The notes under the pieces were generated by a model. It had not been told where the DNA came from and did not search any database. It saw nothing but the letters and a program-made list of their open reading frames with translations. DNA of 64,000 nt from Aureobasidium sp. EXF-3400 (lineage: Eukaryota; Ascomycota; Dothideomycetes; Dothideales; Saccotheciaceae): contig SWBL01000256.1 in the NCBI GenBank assembly GCA_024195585.1, positions 1 through 64,000 of the forward strand, written 5' to 3'. The stretch's first letter is position 1, and the number at the start of each line of letters is the position of its first letter. Below are positions 54,181-64,000 of the stretch, one piece after another. The position numbers were made by a program, and so were the translations under genes.

Positions 54181-54709
54181 ATGAAGATGATATACCCATC
54201 ACGACTACTTCTCTTCATCACCATCTTATCGCTTTTCACATGCTATACCTCTGCAGCACCCACATCCTTTGCAGAGGTAGAGGAATCATGGCAAAGAGGT
54301 CTTTCTGAGGTATATCTCTTTCTTTCTTTTCCTTCTTTTCCTTCTTTCATTCTTGCCTTCCTCCCGTCCCTCTCTCGAATGACCCTTCCTTCTGTCCCAT
54401 CAACACTGACCCTGTACTTTATAGAGAGATATCCACAAAGAAGCAACCCAACCCCCTACACCATCCTATCACTCTCACCTCCATCTACGTTCAGAACCTG
54501 AACCCTCAAACAAACACACCGACACAGCAGAGTTCCAGGGTATGTTGGATGCACGCACCATGGCTGTGCGTAGGAAGCTTCATAACGTTATTGGAAGAAG
54601 ATGGTATGGTGTGATGTCGGCAGTGAAGATGCACAAGGAATGGGTGGAAGTGGACGGAGTGGATGTAGAGGTGTTGAGGCCGGTGAGGAATAGACGGTGG
54701 CAGTTTTAG
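54181..54709 (+). CDS. Small secreted protein (137 aa), unknown
   Basis: Two exons, 54181-54309 and 54425-54709, joined through a 115-nt pyrimidine-rich intron (donor GTATAT, branch CACTGAC, acceptor TTATAG). Exon 2 contains no suitable start Met and is invisible as a stand-alone ORF. The product starts with a clear signal peptide (MKMIYPSRLLLFITILSLF, cleavage after TSA/AP near residue 26), followed by a hydrophilic part and a Trp/Arg-rich C terminus (VIGRRWYGVMSAVKMHKEW, VRNRRWQF). It has one Cys only, within the signal peptide, so it is not a disulfide-rich effector. The exon 2 frame of 95 codons with strong coding look supports the model. No family recognised. Confidence 0.7.
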
Positions 54710-55047
54710 AAGAAGTATGTTTTTGAGGGATTGTTTCTGCTTTTTGCTCAGGCGATATGAACTATGGGTATGTGTTATGGTTATGACATTGACGGCCTGG
54801 TCTTGATGATGGTTACTCCTTGTTATACGGTAGATAGATTAACAAGAGCTTTGGAATTGGAAAGCTGGGTATCTGGAATTTGTGATAAAGAAATGTGGCT
54901 CTCTGCTTTGTTGATTATATTGATGCCGTTGATCTCGTAAACCCTGAACTCCCCTCTCGAATCATTCTACCGTTCCTAAGGTAACCACGAAAAAGAAACA
55001 AACGCCTAGTGTATGAGTGAATGAACCACAAAAAGAAACCTCTCCGT
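54710..55047. other. Convergent spacer
   Basis: 338 bp of 3' flanks between the small secreted-protein gene and ATG3; nothing recognised. Confidence 0.5.
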
Positions 55048-56155
55048 CTACATGGCCATAGTGTTGTCATGGTTAATACCAGGGGTAACACTAGCCATGA
55101 ACTTGAGGAACACGACAAGGTACTGATCGATGCGAATAGCAACCTCATCATCCTTACCCTCATCAGTCAAAACCTCCCACTCATCATTCTTCTTGTCTTC
55201 AGTCTTCTTCTTGTCGTCATCCAATCTGAGTCCACTGGTCTGATCAACCAAGCCCTCCATACCTTGACTAGAAACCTCTTGTCCGTTCTTCATTTTCTGG
55301 ATGCGCAGTTTGAGAGCGGCATCAGCACGATCGAGGAGGATCTTCATGACGCTGGCGTGGCGGCAGGGGTGGATGGAGGCGGTTTTGATGGGTGGAGAGA
55401 CGAAGTTGAAGTCTTCGAGGGTGACGGTTTTGTCTTTGTAGTCGCCGACGATGTCTTCCATCATGGCCATGGGTGGAAGAGGTTCGTTGGAGGATGAGTA
55501 GCCTGAAAGATAGAGGCGTGGTGTCATGTAGTATGTGGAGTAGGTGATGTAGATGGTGTAGTAGCGGCGGGTACTGAAGTCATGAGATTAGCAGTGCTTT
55601 GGGGAAAGTGTCAAGGTATGAATGAGCTCACTCGTTCTGGCCATCTTGAGCCTTCGGGTCACGGATGATGGCTTCAGGGTCATCGTCTTCGTCTTCAATA
55701 TCGGGAACGTCCTCTTCGTAGTCACCGCTGTCTTGCTCGACATGACCATCATCGTCGACGGTGCGGATGTCGCCTGGACGGGACTCAGGCTTATTGAGGT
55801 CACCGCCGGTTCTCAACCAGCCATCGTCGTCGTCTCCAGTAGAGCTGAAGGTCTCACCCTCCTTAACCAAGTCATCGAGGCCTTCCCTGCCAGCAAACTT
55901 GTCGTCGTTGAGGCGTCTCTTGCATTCAACACCACGAGTGACAAGGTATTGCTTGTTCTCAGGCAAGTGAGAGACACGCTGGGCAGAAGTGGCAGCTCCA
56001 GACCATGACCACGAAGTGAATTTGCTTGTGAGGAAGTCTCCAGCCAGAACGAACTCGTCGGGTGTGAGCTTGCCAGTCTCGCGGAAGTTTGAGGTGGTTG
56101 ATGGTTTGGCGTAGTCGCGTATCGTGTCAAGAGCGGTATGGATGTATGCGTACAT
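55048..56155 (-). CDS. ATG3: Atg3, E2-like enzyme of Atg8 lipidation
   Basis: Receives Atg8 from Atg7 and transfers it to phosphatidylethanolamine on the growing autophagosome. Exons 56155-55632 and 55573-55048 (58-nt intron) give 349 aa, the usual length. The N-terminal half has the conserved start [11 protein letters not shown] and [17 protein letters not shown]; the long acidic flexible region (about 100-175, DDDDGW ... EDEDDDPEA) binds Atg7. The catalytic cysteine is Cys245 in [10 protein letters not shown]. The Atg8-interaction motif WEVL lies at 307-310 in the handle region, as WEDL in yeast. The intron falls between the acidic region and [12 protein letters not shown]. All essential residues are present. 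Confidence 0.97.
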
Positions 56156-56549
56156 GGTTGTGCTTGTTGTTGTTGAGGGTCGAGGGGGGAGATCTGAAGG
56201 GGGAAGATCTGAGGTGGAAGAGGGAAACAGAGTTGGAGATGCGAGACAGACAAAGCGGTGGGTGAATCATCAGGACAACCCTGATGAGCGGGGCTCGCGG
56301 CGATAACACCTGACGCCTGATAAGTCCACCATCATTATCTACCACATCCGGTCGCATTCTCAAACATCACAAGGCTGCCATCGACACTGCGACGACAAAG
56401 AGGTGGAACTACTGCTTCATGTCTGTTTCGCTTGTTTTGGGAATGAAGTACGAGCCTGGTTATGCTCAAGCCTGTATGAGATTACTCAGTTGAAGCCTGC
56501 AGGTACCAACCATCATGATCCCCTAGTTAGGCAATGCCCCTTGTCCTTC
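56156..56549. other. Spacer between ATG3 and NUDIX gene
   Basis: 394 bp, ATG3 promoter plus 3' flank of the NUDIX gene (both on the minus strand). Purine-rich run (GAGGGGGGAGATCTGAAGGG) just upstream of ATG3, i.e. a CT-rich leader. Confidence 0.45.
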
Positions 56550-57534
56550 TCACAACTTGCCCTCACGTCTCAGGCCCTCGTACATTGCCAGAGCAGCCAA
56601 CGCCTTACTGTCTCGGCCTCCCTCACGGAACAGATTGTCCAACTTCACTACCTTCAAAGTGATCTTCTCGCCGTGATCGCGCAGTCCTGTCAGCTTGCCC
56701 TGCCAATCCTTGAGCTGTTTGCGTGGAATACGCTGCTGATGCAAGAAGACGGGCACGAATTCGTCGCATCCACCAGCACTGGGATACATTGCCTTTTGCA
56801 ACTTCTCTCCATCCTGAGTCTCGTCTTCAGTACCGAAAGTAAGCTTTGTTAGATCAATGAGTTCGTCCTCCTTGATCTTCAGACCCGTTTCCTCTTCAAT
56901 CTCTTTGGCAGCTCCGCCTGAAAAGGTACCTGCATCGTCCAACATACCTGCAGGAAGCTCCGAGAAGCACAGAGATCCAGCAGGTATACGGGGTTGTACA
57001 GTCAAAAGAACATGCTTGTCTTTCTCAGAGCCCTCCTCGACGTCATCCGGTTGTAGAATAAGCTGTGAAACCTGTCAACAAAATGTCGTGTCTTTCGTAC
57101 CTTTATGCTGTGCAACTTACCAACATAGCAACACTGCCTCCTCTCAGGAACACAGAGCCAGGAAACTTTTCTCCATCGTCGTTTGACACTTCTGCCTTGA
57201 GCTTGATAAAACCAATTCGTTCTCCACCGAAGAAGTCGACGCTTTGGATATCGATCTTTCTTAGTTTGTAGGGTGTTTCGTGGAATGTGTGATCCTTTGA
57301 TTCTTGTCGCTTGAGCGAATGCTGGAGGGTTTCTGACCATGTTTTGAAGGCTGGGAAGGACAGCAGTTGTTCTTTTGTGAGGTCGTTTGTTAGGTGGACT
57401 GGGCACTCGGGCGAGAAGCCAGGCAGTGTGAATGTGCTCATGACTCTGGTGTTGAAGTTGTGTCTTGCAGGTAGGTTACTCAGTTGTCGAGCAAGTTTGG
57501 GGTATATAGTCGAAAGAGCAGATCTGAAGAGCAT
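56550..57534 (-). CDS. NUDIX hydrolase, NUDT14/ADP-sugar diphosphatase-like
   Basis: Cleaves nucleoside-diphosphate sugars (ADP-ribose, UDP-glucose class). Exons 57534-57121 and 57071-56550 (49-nt intron) give 311 aa. The NUDIX box is present in the NUDT14 variant: ELPAGMLDDAG ... AAKEIEEETGLKI, with Lys for the usual Arg and Gly for the first Glu, as in human NUDT14. The N-terminal about 30 residues (MLFRSALSTIYPKLARQL) are basic and amphipathic and look like a mitochondrial presequence; an internal Met (MSTFTLPGF, 57441) would make a cytosolic form. The metal-binding Glu pair of EEETG is kept. Exact substrate is inferred only. Confidence 0.88.
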
Positions 57535-58058
57535 GTATGTGTGTAGTATAAAAGCAGAGATGGATCGTGTTATGGGTAGACTTGAGTATATCGATGACGT
57601 ATTCTGTACGCACTTTCCAAAAGTGATGCTTTCTCTGCTCGGTCGACAAACGAAGACAACCACAAAGTGTGCTTATATATCTATAAAGTCGAGAGTTGAG
57701 CTTGCCTGTACAGTAATCAAGCTTCACTTCGGTACGATGCTAATGTTTTTTGCTAAGTGTTCGCGACTGAGACGTGCTCGGGCTCCATGACGGTGTAGCG
57801 CAAGAACTTTGACGAGATATTATTTCTCGCTTCTATCACTCGGCACCATGTAGTGGCAACAAGAGATAGACAGCGAACGTTAATGAGGTCCAAGAGGTTC
57901 CCATAGTCTATAGTAGAATATAGCATGTTGCGGATGCCCTATAGACGCATTCGTAGAAGCTATATTGTGAGGACCGGGTCGTCCCCATAACCAGACGGAC
58001 ATGGTCAAGAAAAGAAATCTATGGATACATGAATATAATACAGCTGAAGATATCAGAT
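57535..58058. other. Spacer between NUDIX gene and MEF2
   Basis: 524 bp with the NUDIX promoter and the MEF2 3' flank; no gene seen. Confidence 0.45.
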
Positions 58059-60848
58059 CTAGAAAGCACCACTCATCTCAGAAAGTGCGAGCTTCATCCT
58101 CTGAGGGTTCATCTTCTCAAATCGGTCAACCGTCATGACAAAAGTACCCCTTCCTTGAGTCAAACTGCGCAGATGCTTCAAGTATCCTACCATCTCCTTG
58201 AGAGGCACTCTCGCCACAATCTGGCGTGTCTGATTTCCTACACTGACAGATTCTGCGCCGATACTCGACGCCGAGCCACCGAATGGATCAGGTGGTGAGT
58301 AGATTCTGGTCGGATCGATCTCCATATCGTCTTCCGAGGCACCTGTTTCATCGTCGGCACCGAGAGATACGACTTGTCCTCCTCTGGCAGAACTGATGTC
58401 GTGAACGACACCTCCAAGACTAGGTTCGTCTACTGTGATTGTGACGTTCATGACGGGCTCCATTAATGCTGTGCCGGATCCGACATCCGCTGCCTCACGC
58501 AGAGCGTTCTGCACTGCAAGACGAGCAGCTGAAGAGATGGCAGGAGCATTGGTGGTTTGGAAGAGATGTTCGGAGGGGTCGAAGGTAACGGTGATTTGTG
58601 TTGAATGAAGAGGGTAGCCGTGTGAGGGACCGCGCGCGAGGGCTGCTGTGACACCTGTCTGCATGGCTGATTGGAGCATTTGCATTGGTAGGGTGGAGGG
58701 TAGAGGGGGTAGTTCAGATTCGGTTGCAGAGCCATCTGGATAGAGGGTAGGAGTCTTGAGAACCAGATAGTTGTTATCCAGCAAGGCGAATACATGCGTA
58801 TGATCGTCGGCTGAGTCCAGCTGCGATTCCTCGAACGGCGTCACACTCGCAGTACATCCAGCCTTAGATGCCTTGCCAGCCACTTCTCTGTCGAACACTG
58901 CAGATACATCGGAAGAGGGAGCAGAGAGAGCTTCGCGATAGCCAATCTGGATATTGCCAATCCTGGCCTTCGCTTTGAGGTCGTTGATGAGCCTGTCACG
59001 AGCAATCTCCAGATGAAGTTCACCCATACCAGCCAAGTGAGTCTGTCCACTTTCGGGATCCTCTCTCACGTTCAAGCTGGGATCTTCTCGGAGTAACAGC
59101 GCCAGAGTCTCAGAGATGTGCTTCTCCTCAGCCAAGCTGTTCGGCTCTACACTTGTGAAGAAGACAGGCGGAGGAACAGTGATCGGCCTTAGCTGCAGAG
59201 TGTTTATCGGCGAGGGAGGACCGACCTTTGGGTTTACTCCGCTGTACAGAATCAGTGTATCGCCTGTGCGTGTAGATTTCAACCCGGGGATGACTCCAAT
59301 TTGACCTGCCTCAATGGAGGAGATCTCGACAGCTTCATCAGCATACATTCTCAACAGGCGAGGAGCCTTCTCGGTGATGCCAAGGTTGGTGTTGAAGAGG
59401 GGAGCGTTCTTGGTGATCGACCCCGAGTATACTCGAACGTAAACCAGAACACCTCGACGAGGATCAGTGACGACCTTGAATGCCAGAGCACAGGCTTCAA
59501 GACTCTTGATGATGGACATATTCTTGCTCGCAGCCAACGCTTTGGTCTTCTGTTGCTTCTTGGCCTCAATCGTTGCCGGCAAAGCACTCTTGCCCGAGAG
59601 GAGATCGTTCAACCCGTATTTGGAAGGACCAACACTGGCTTCAGGATCCGGTCGCTCCTGTGGTGAAGGAAGAAGGTCCACGACCGCGTCCAATAGCGGC
59701 TGGACACCAACATTTCGGAAGCTTGCACCTGAAAACACAGGTACAAGCTTTTGTGGTTGCTGTAGAGTACACATTCTTAGGCTCTCTGTGATATCGACAG
59801 AAGGGATGGCCAGATGATCTTCATCATGCTCAAGGAACTTCTCAACCATCTCATCGTCATGTTCACTCAAAAGTTCGACCAATGCTATTCTTGCTTTCTT
59901 GATCTCTTCTGCGAAAGCGGAGTTGTCGGCTTCCAGATCCTTGAGAGAATGCACTTTGAGGGTCTTGCCGTCACCACCTTCCTCGTACAGCAAACCACGA
60001 AGACCTACAGCATCACCAACGCCTTGAAGCTTGAGATCACCAGGACGCCACCATGGAATCTGACATAGCGCAGGCCAGACACGTAGGCGTGTGCCTATCT
60101 CTGATATGGTTCTCGCAAAGGCGGCGCCCTCACGATCAAGCTTGTTGACAAACAAAATCTTCGGAATCTGGTACTGCGTTGCTTGAGTCCAGACTTTTTC
60201 AGTCTGCGCCTCGACACCAGCGACACCATCGAGGATACAAACAGCACCGTCCAGAATACGCAATGATCGAAGCACCTCGAAAGTGAAATCGGCGTGGCCA
60301 GGTGTATCTATTAAATTGATGTTGTGACTTTGAGTGGAGCGTGGCAAGACAATCTTGTCCGACGAGAGATTGGTAGCTGACGAAGCAGCTGGTGGCCAGG
60401 AAAAGGTGACGGCTGCTGATTGAATGGTGATACCTCTGGCACGCTCGGCAGGCAGAAAGTCTGTCACGGTCGAGCCTTCGTCGACATCTGAGAGATACTC
60501 AGCACACGAGTTGCGACAAGACAAAGGCAAAGAGTAATCAAGGAAAAATGACAGAAAAGTAGAATGCAGGTACTAACCTCCTAATCTACGAGTGAAGCCA
60601 CTGTAATAGAGCATACGCTCCGTGGTTGTAGTTTTGCCCTTTTCACGACTCAGTACCTACTTTTTGAAGAAGTATATATCGCGACATACCGCATCAATGT
60701 GGGCTATAATGCCAATATTACGAGTCTTTGATGTAGCTAGATCGTTGCGACGGGGTGTGGAAGAGGCAAAAGATCTAGCAGTTATGGATGCAAGAGACTT
60801 AGCATTGTGATGGAGACGGCGACATGGCCATTGTGGTCTGAGCAGCAT
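58059..60848 (-). CDS. MEF2: Mitochondrial elongation factor G2 (ribosome-releasing factor 2)
   Basis: GTPase that works with the recycling factor RRF to split mitochondrial ribosomes after termination. Exons 60848-60690, 60638-60578 and 60487-58059 give 882 aa. Exon 1 carries a basic presequence ([20 protein letters not shown]) and the start of the G domain; the P-loop [13 protein letters not shown] is split by intron 1 exactly between Ala and Gly-Lys. G2: [16 protein letters not shown]3: [16 protein letters not shown]4: [10 protein letters not shown]. Domains II-V follow ([17 protein letters not shown] in domain [12 protein letters not shown] near the end). [15 protein letters not shown] is the MEF2 rather than MEF1 (EF-G1) form. 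Divergent from VPS17, 234 bp apart. Confidence 0.93.
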
Positions 60849-61082
60849 CCCAGAGTAAATGGCAGACAACAAACAGATCAATGACCTGCTTCAAAAACAA
60901 AAGATGACTTTTGGCGAGTTTGTAAAAAAGCAGGAAAGGCTGGTCTGCAGGACGGACATGTTCGCGGCCCTCGGCTCTTGGCAGGTGCTGGTCTGGGGCA
61001 GACCGATGTCATGGTCTCGAGCAGGTGCCAGCCCATCGACCATTTGCATGTACAGCAACCAGTCAGACCTTCACAACCCAAC
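60849..61082. promoter_or_regulatory. Divergent promoter MEF2 / VPS17
   Basis: Only 234 bp separate two divergent start codons, so the promoters share this space. No TATA box; consistent with two housekeeping genes. Confidence 0.5.
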
Positions 61083-62984
61083 ATGGATTATTCTTCGGCC
61101 ATAGCCAACGACGCTGGCCGTGACCCATGGGCCTCGTCGCCTCAGCACGACCGTTCTACCTTCCATCAGGCCAACAATGCCAACGACGTACCGCCTACCA
61201 ACTCGTTCTCACACCAGCCACCGGCTCCTGACGGCGACGACGACCAACACGATCAAAACTCCCAATTGCCTCCTCAGAATAACCAGTATTCATCGCAACA
61301 GCCTCAGGCGCAGTCCTACGACAACTCGACTCGCCATGAGCCTCAGCGTTACCACCATGCTCGCCCGCAACACCCCCCTCAGCAGTATAGTCACCAGCAG
61401 CAACCACCACCCCAGAGCTATCAGCAACAGCAACAACAGCAGCAGCTGCAGCCTCCACAACCGCGAAAACAGTACAAGCTTCAGGCAAAGATTACCGCTC
61501 TAGAGCGCACTGGTCGCAAGGATCCCGTCTTGCGCTTCGACGTCTATGTATGCACAAGCGATAAAGTGCTGCCTGGAATTAGCTGACACCACACCCAGAC
61601 CAACCTGCCCAAGTTCCGCACCACTCAATTCCGCGATGTACGACGCACCCATTCCGAGTTCGTCAAGTTTGCCGACCACCTCATCTCGTCCAACCCCGAC
61701 GCCTTCGTACCTGCCGTTCCTCCTCCGCTCACTGCTGCTGGTGTCGGTACCGAAGAGGATGAGATCCGAGTCAAGGCTTCAATGCAGCGCTGGTTGAACA
61801 CTGTATGCTCCAACAACGTTCTCATGCGCGATGAGGAGATGGTCTTCTTTGTCGAGAGCGATTTCGGCTACAGCCCTGTTGTCAGACGCAAGCAACCTGC
61901 TACAGGTGTTCGCCGCAAGTACATCAAGCAGTTTGCTCCTCCTCCCGATGACACACCCGAGCTTCTCGAAGCTCGTCCTATTGTCAAGTCTTTCTATCTT
62001 GGAACCATGGATCTTGGCCAGAAGGTCGACAAGGTCGTCAAGTCGCGTAGAGGTAGGCAGCATCGCCATATCTGATATTCGACTTACATGCTGACTTTCA
62101 TAGCTCTCGGTCTGGCAGAGTCCGATTTCGGTGTCAAGATGGGTCACATGCAGGTCCAGGAAACACACATAGGGTTGGCCAATGCATACAAGAAGCTAGG
62201 CAAGGTCATTCAGGCCGTTGGCGACTTCCACGCTGCTCAGGGTACTGCCGAAGCCACAACTTTGGCCGACCCCCTGCAGTACCACTCTAGCGATGCCTTC
62301 ATCGTCAAGGAGACCCTCACCAACCGTCACATCCTCCTGCGCGAGCTGATTCAAGCGCAACAAGCCACTCGCAGCAAGACAAGTGCCGTCGACCGACTAA
62401 AGTCTTCCACCTCAGTCAAGCGCGACAAAGTTGACGAAGCTCTCGCCGCTCTCGACGAAGCACGATCGCACGAGTCGCATCTCAAGGAGAAGACCGACCG
62501 CGTGACTGAGAACCTCGTCCACGAACGTCGCGCCTGGGCCGCCCGCACAACCTCTGACCTCCGCGCCGCCCTCCGCGAATACGTCGTACGCGAGATCGAA
62601 GCAGAACGCCGCACCCTGGCCACACTGGAGCAGGTCCGCCCAGACGTCCGCAACATCGACGCTTCAGGCGGTCTTTCACGCCTCGGTCGCGAAGCCCATC
62701 CCGTAGTCCGCCGCACTAGTCTTGCCAGCAGCCAGGGTCCCAAGGGCGACGCATGGAGTGGTGTCCCTCGCAGACCCGATGGCTTGAATCGTAGTATCAG
62801 TGGCAGTTTCGCTGGTACAGGAACAGTTCCTGAGGATGCAGAGGCCGAGCAAGCTGAAGAAGCCACGACGGGAAGGAAACGCGCGACTAGCAGTGCAAGC
62901 AGCCTGGGTCGTTTGGAAGAGGACGATGAAGATAGAATCGATGCGAGAAATGCTGCCAGCCGACTTGCACAGACGACGTTTTAG
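61083..62984 (+). CDS. VPS17: Retromer subunit Vps17 (PX-BAR sorting nexin)
   Basis: Membrane-bending half of the Vps5-Vps17 dimer that returns cargo receptors from endosome to Golgi. Exons 61083-61547, 61599-62052, 62104-62984 give 599 aa. N-terminal 130 residues are Gln/Pro/His-rich (polyQ of 8 near residue 120, coded by mixed CAG/CAA). PX domain about 135-265 (YKLQAKITALERTGRKDPVL, FRTTQFRDVRRTHSEF, PPLTAAGVGTEED), BAR domain about 300-520 with a long coiled coil (AVDRLKSSTSVKRDKVDEAL). The linker FAPPPDDTPELLEARPIVK is a family hallmark. The acidic/Arg tail ends RLAQTTF. Start at 61083 (MDYSSAIANDAGRDPW) fits orthologues; the frame is open to 60978 without family sequence. Confidence 0.94.
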
Positions 62985-63259
62985 ACAAGTCTGGTCTGGT
63001 ATATCTTGCGTCTCTGTCGTCCTCACTCCTTGTAGATGTAGTAAATGTTCAATTTTCCTCTCATATTTCCTCACAACACCCTCAAGATGATAGATGCACA
63101 GTGCGAGAAAATGACAGAGTATTTGATTGTTTTGCTCTGGCATTGAATTGTCCAGTCTTTCCCAAACTAATGTTGAAATTATCGTGGGTATGGTTTCATG
63201 AAAAGTGGTCATCTATCATACATAAAAAGGTTGAATCTGCATCTCTTTTCCTTCTTCTT
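62985..63259. other. Convergent spacer VPS17 / MET2
   Basis: 275 bp of T/A-rich 3' flanks; nothing recognised. Confidence 0.5.
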
Positions 63260-64000
63260 CTACCAAGCAGTAATATCACCAACCTCAGCCTCACCAAATG
63301 TCGACGTCTTCACCGCCTGATCGCCCTCAACACCTTGATTACTGACAAACTCCACCGGCTCCCTCGCCATCACATCCGGCAAAACCTCATGCAAGAAATC
63401 CAACACGAATCTATTGACCTGTTCGAATTCGAGTAAGAATGCATCATGGCCTTCAGGACTGTCGATGTTTTTTAGCACTGCATTGGGAATGGCTGCTGCT
63501 AGTTCTTTTTGCTCGGCGTAGGTGAAGAGGCCATCGGATTGGATGCCGAGGACGAGAGTTGGTTGTGTGATTAGAGCTAAAGCATCAGCGACGGGAGTCG
63601 TTGTTGTGGTATCAGCGGGAAGGCGGCCGCGGGATACATCGTGGGTGTCTAGTTTGCGGGTAATGGCAATATAGCAATTTGCATCGAAGCGCTTGATGAA
63701 TTTCTCGCCTTGGTAGCGTAAATAGGATTGTGCTGAGAAATAGGTGGGTGTGCGTTTGAGTCTCAAACTGTTTGCGGGAGGAGCATTGGTGGGTAGAGGT
63801 GTGGTGCCGTGGAATTGAGGGTCCATGATTGTCATTTGGGGAGGTGTGTTTGAGGGAGGTAGAGAGTCGATTGAAGTGCTAAGGTCGGCGGAGCTGTTGA
63901 CGCGGCTGTAGCGGGGAGAACCTGCGTTCTTGTGGCCTTCGTTGTGGATGGCGAAGTGGTCGCCTGAAGGTGTCGAGGGTCTAAAGGAGCCGTTGATGTT
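63260..64000 (-). CDS. MET2: Homoserine O-acetyltransferase, C-terminal half (cut by right edge)
   Basis: Acetylates homoserine with acetyl-CoA, first committed step of methionine/cysteine synthesis. The frame is open from the right edge to the stop at 63260; 246 residues are visible. An insert rich in Ser/Pro (SRVNSSADLSTSIDSLPP) lies between the two halves of the alpha/beta-hydrolase fold, as in fungal Met2. Catalytic Asp is in LGIQSDGLFTYAEQKEL, catalytic His in EGHDAFLLEFEQV; the nucleophile Ser lies outside. YLRYQGEKFIKRFDANCY is a strongly conserved block. The C-terminal about 35 residues (MAREPVEFVSNQG ... GDITAW) are variable. Confidence 0.93.
   Translation of the reverse strand, partial: NINGSFRPSTPSGDHFAIHNEGHKNAGSPRYSRVNSSADLSTSIDSLPPSNTPPQMTIMDPQFHGTTPLPTNAPPANSLRLKRTPTYFSAQSYLRYQGEKFIKRFDANCYIAITRKLDTHDVSRGRLPADTTTTTPVADALALITQPTLVLGIQSDGLFTYAEQKELAAAIPNAVLKNIDSPEGHDAFLLEFEQVNRFVLDFLHEVLPDVMAREPVEFVSNQGVEGDQAVKTSTFGEAEVGDITAW

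Noticed and set aside
61416..61445. CAG/CAA repeat as a candidate microsatellite of interest
   Set aside because: Codes for a modest Gln run in the disordered N terminus of Vps17, common in fungal orthologues; interrupted and unremarkable.
1..64000. Search for a biosynthetic gene cluster, CRISPR array, or intact transposon
   Set aside because: No polyketide synthase, peptide synthetase or terpene synthase, no spaced identical repeats, and no transposase or reverse transcriptase frame was found.

Overview
The window is about 64 kb of nuclear DNA from a filamentous ascomycete (Pezizomycotina; gene content and style suggest Dothideomycetes, but the genus cannot be fixed from sequence alone). 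The evidence is short GT-AG introns (mostly 48-70 nt with CTAAC/CTGAC branch sites), typical fungal families (Dal5-type MFS carriers, Ytp1, Ecm14, Vps17, Met2, Atg3), two-strand gene order without operons, and an intron-bearing tRNA gene. I support 26 protein genes (two cut by the window edges, exon structures worked out by hand), one tRNA gene, a decayed ABC-transporter fragment and several local repeats.

Layout. 0-14 kb: 3'-truncated eRF1 (-), vacuolar amino-acid transporter AVT1 (+), a Dal5-type MFS carrier (+), an HPP-family membrane protein (+) and a second Dal5-type MFS carrier (-); a transport-rich stretch with long intergenic spaces, two of which carry paired degenerate direct repeats. 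16-24 kb: mitochondrial dicarboxylate carrier (+, built from microexons), a 21-bp minisatellite, a peroxisomal-type acyl-CoA dehydrogenase (-), an F-box/2EXR-like protein (+), the tRNA-Gln(UUG) gene (+) and a secreted NTF2-like protein (+). 24-34 kb: an acidic protein ending in four SUMO-interaction motifs (-), Ytp1 (-), recombination mediator Swi5 (+), a membrane-anchored coiled-coil protein (+), a polytopic membrane protein (-). 34-41 kb: full-length ABCB/MDR exporter (-) followed by a 2.2-kb decayed region that holds a piece of a second ABCB gene. 41-64 kb: dense housekeeping genes: Sec7-PH ArfGEF (-), inactive carboxypeptidase Ecm14 (+), DUF2439/Mte1-like DNA-repair factor (-), BAR-SH3 protein (+), a coiled-coil/low-complexity protein (+), a small secreted protein (+), Atg3 (-), a NUDT14-like NUDIX hydrolase (-), mitochondrial EF-G2 MEF2 (-), retromer subunit Vps17 (+), and Met2 (-, cut by the right edge).

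The most striking item is the tRNA-Gln(UUG) gene at 21592-21732. Beside a canonical 14-nt tRNA intron after position 37 (which can pair with the anticodon) it carries a second, 55-nt insertion between variable arm and T arm. That insertion has all marks of a spliceosomal intron (GTAAGT donor, CTAAC branch site, CAG acceptor, typical length for this genome), and exact removal restores a perfect 5-bp T stem and 7-bp acceptor stem. Its first part also resembles the tRNA 3' end, so a tandem-duplication origin is possible. If the tRNA is functional it would be a Pol III tRNA needing both the tRNA endonuclease and some route, perhaps the spliceosome, to mature.

Functional links between neighbours are weak, as usual in fungi: membrane traffic (Sec7 ArfGEF, BAR-SH3, Vps17, Atg3) and mitochondrial/peroxisomal metabolism (carrier, acyl-CoA dehydrogenase, MEF2) recur, but I see no secondary-metabolite cluster, no CRISPR and no intact transposon.
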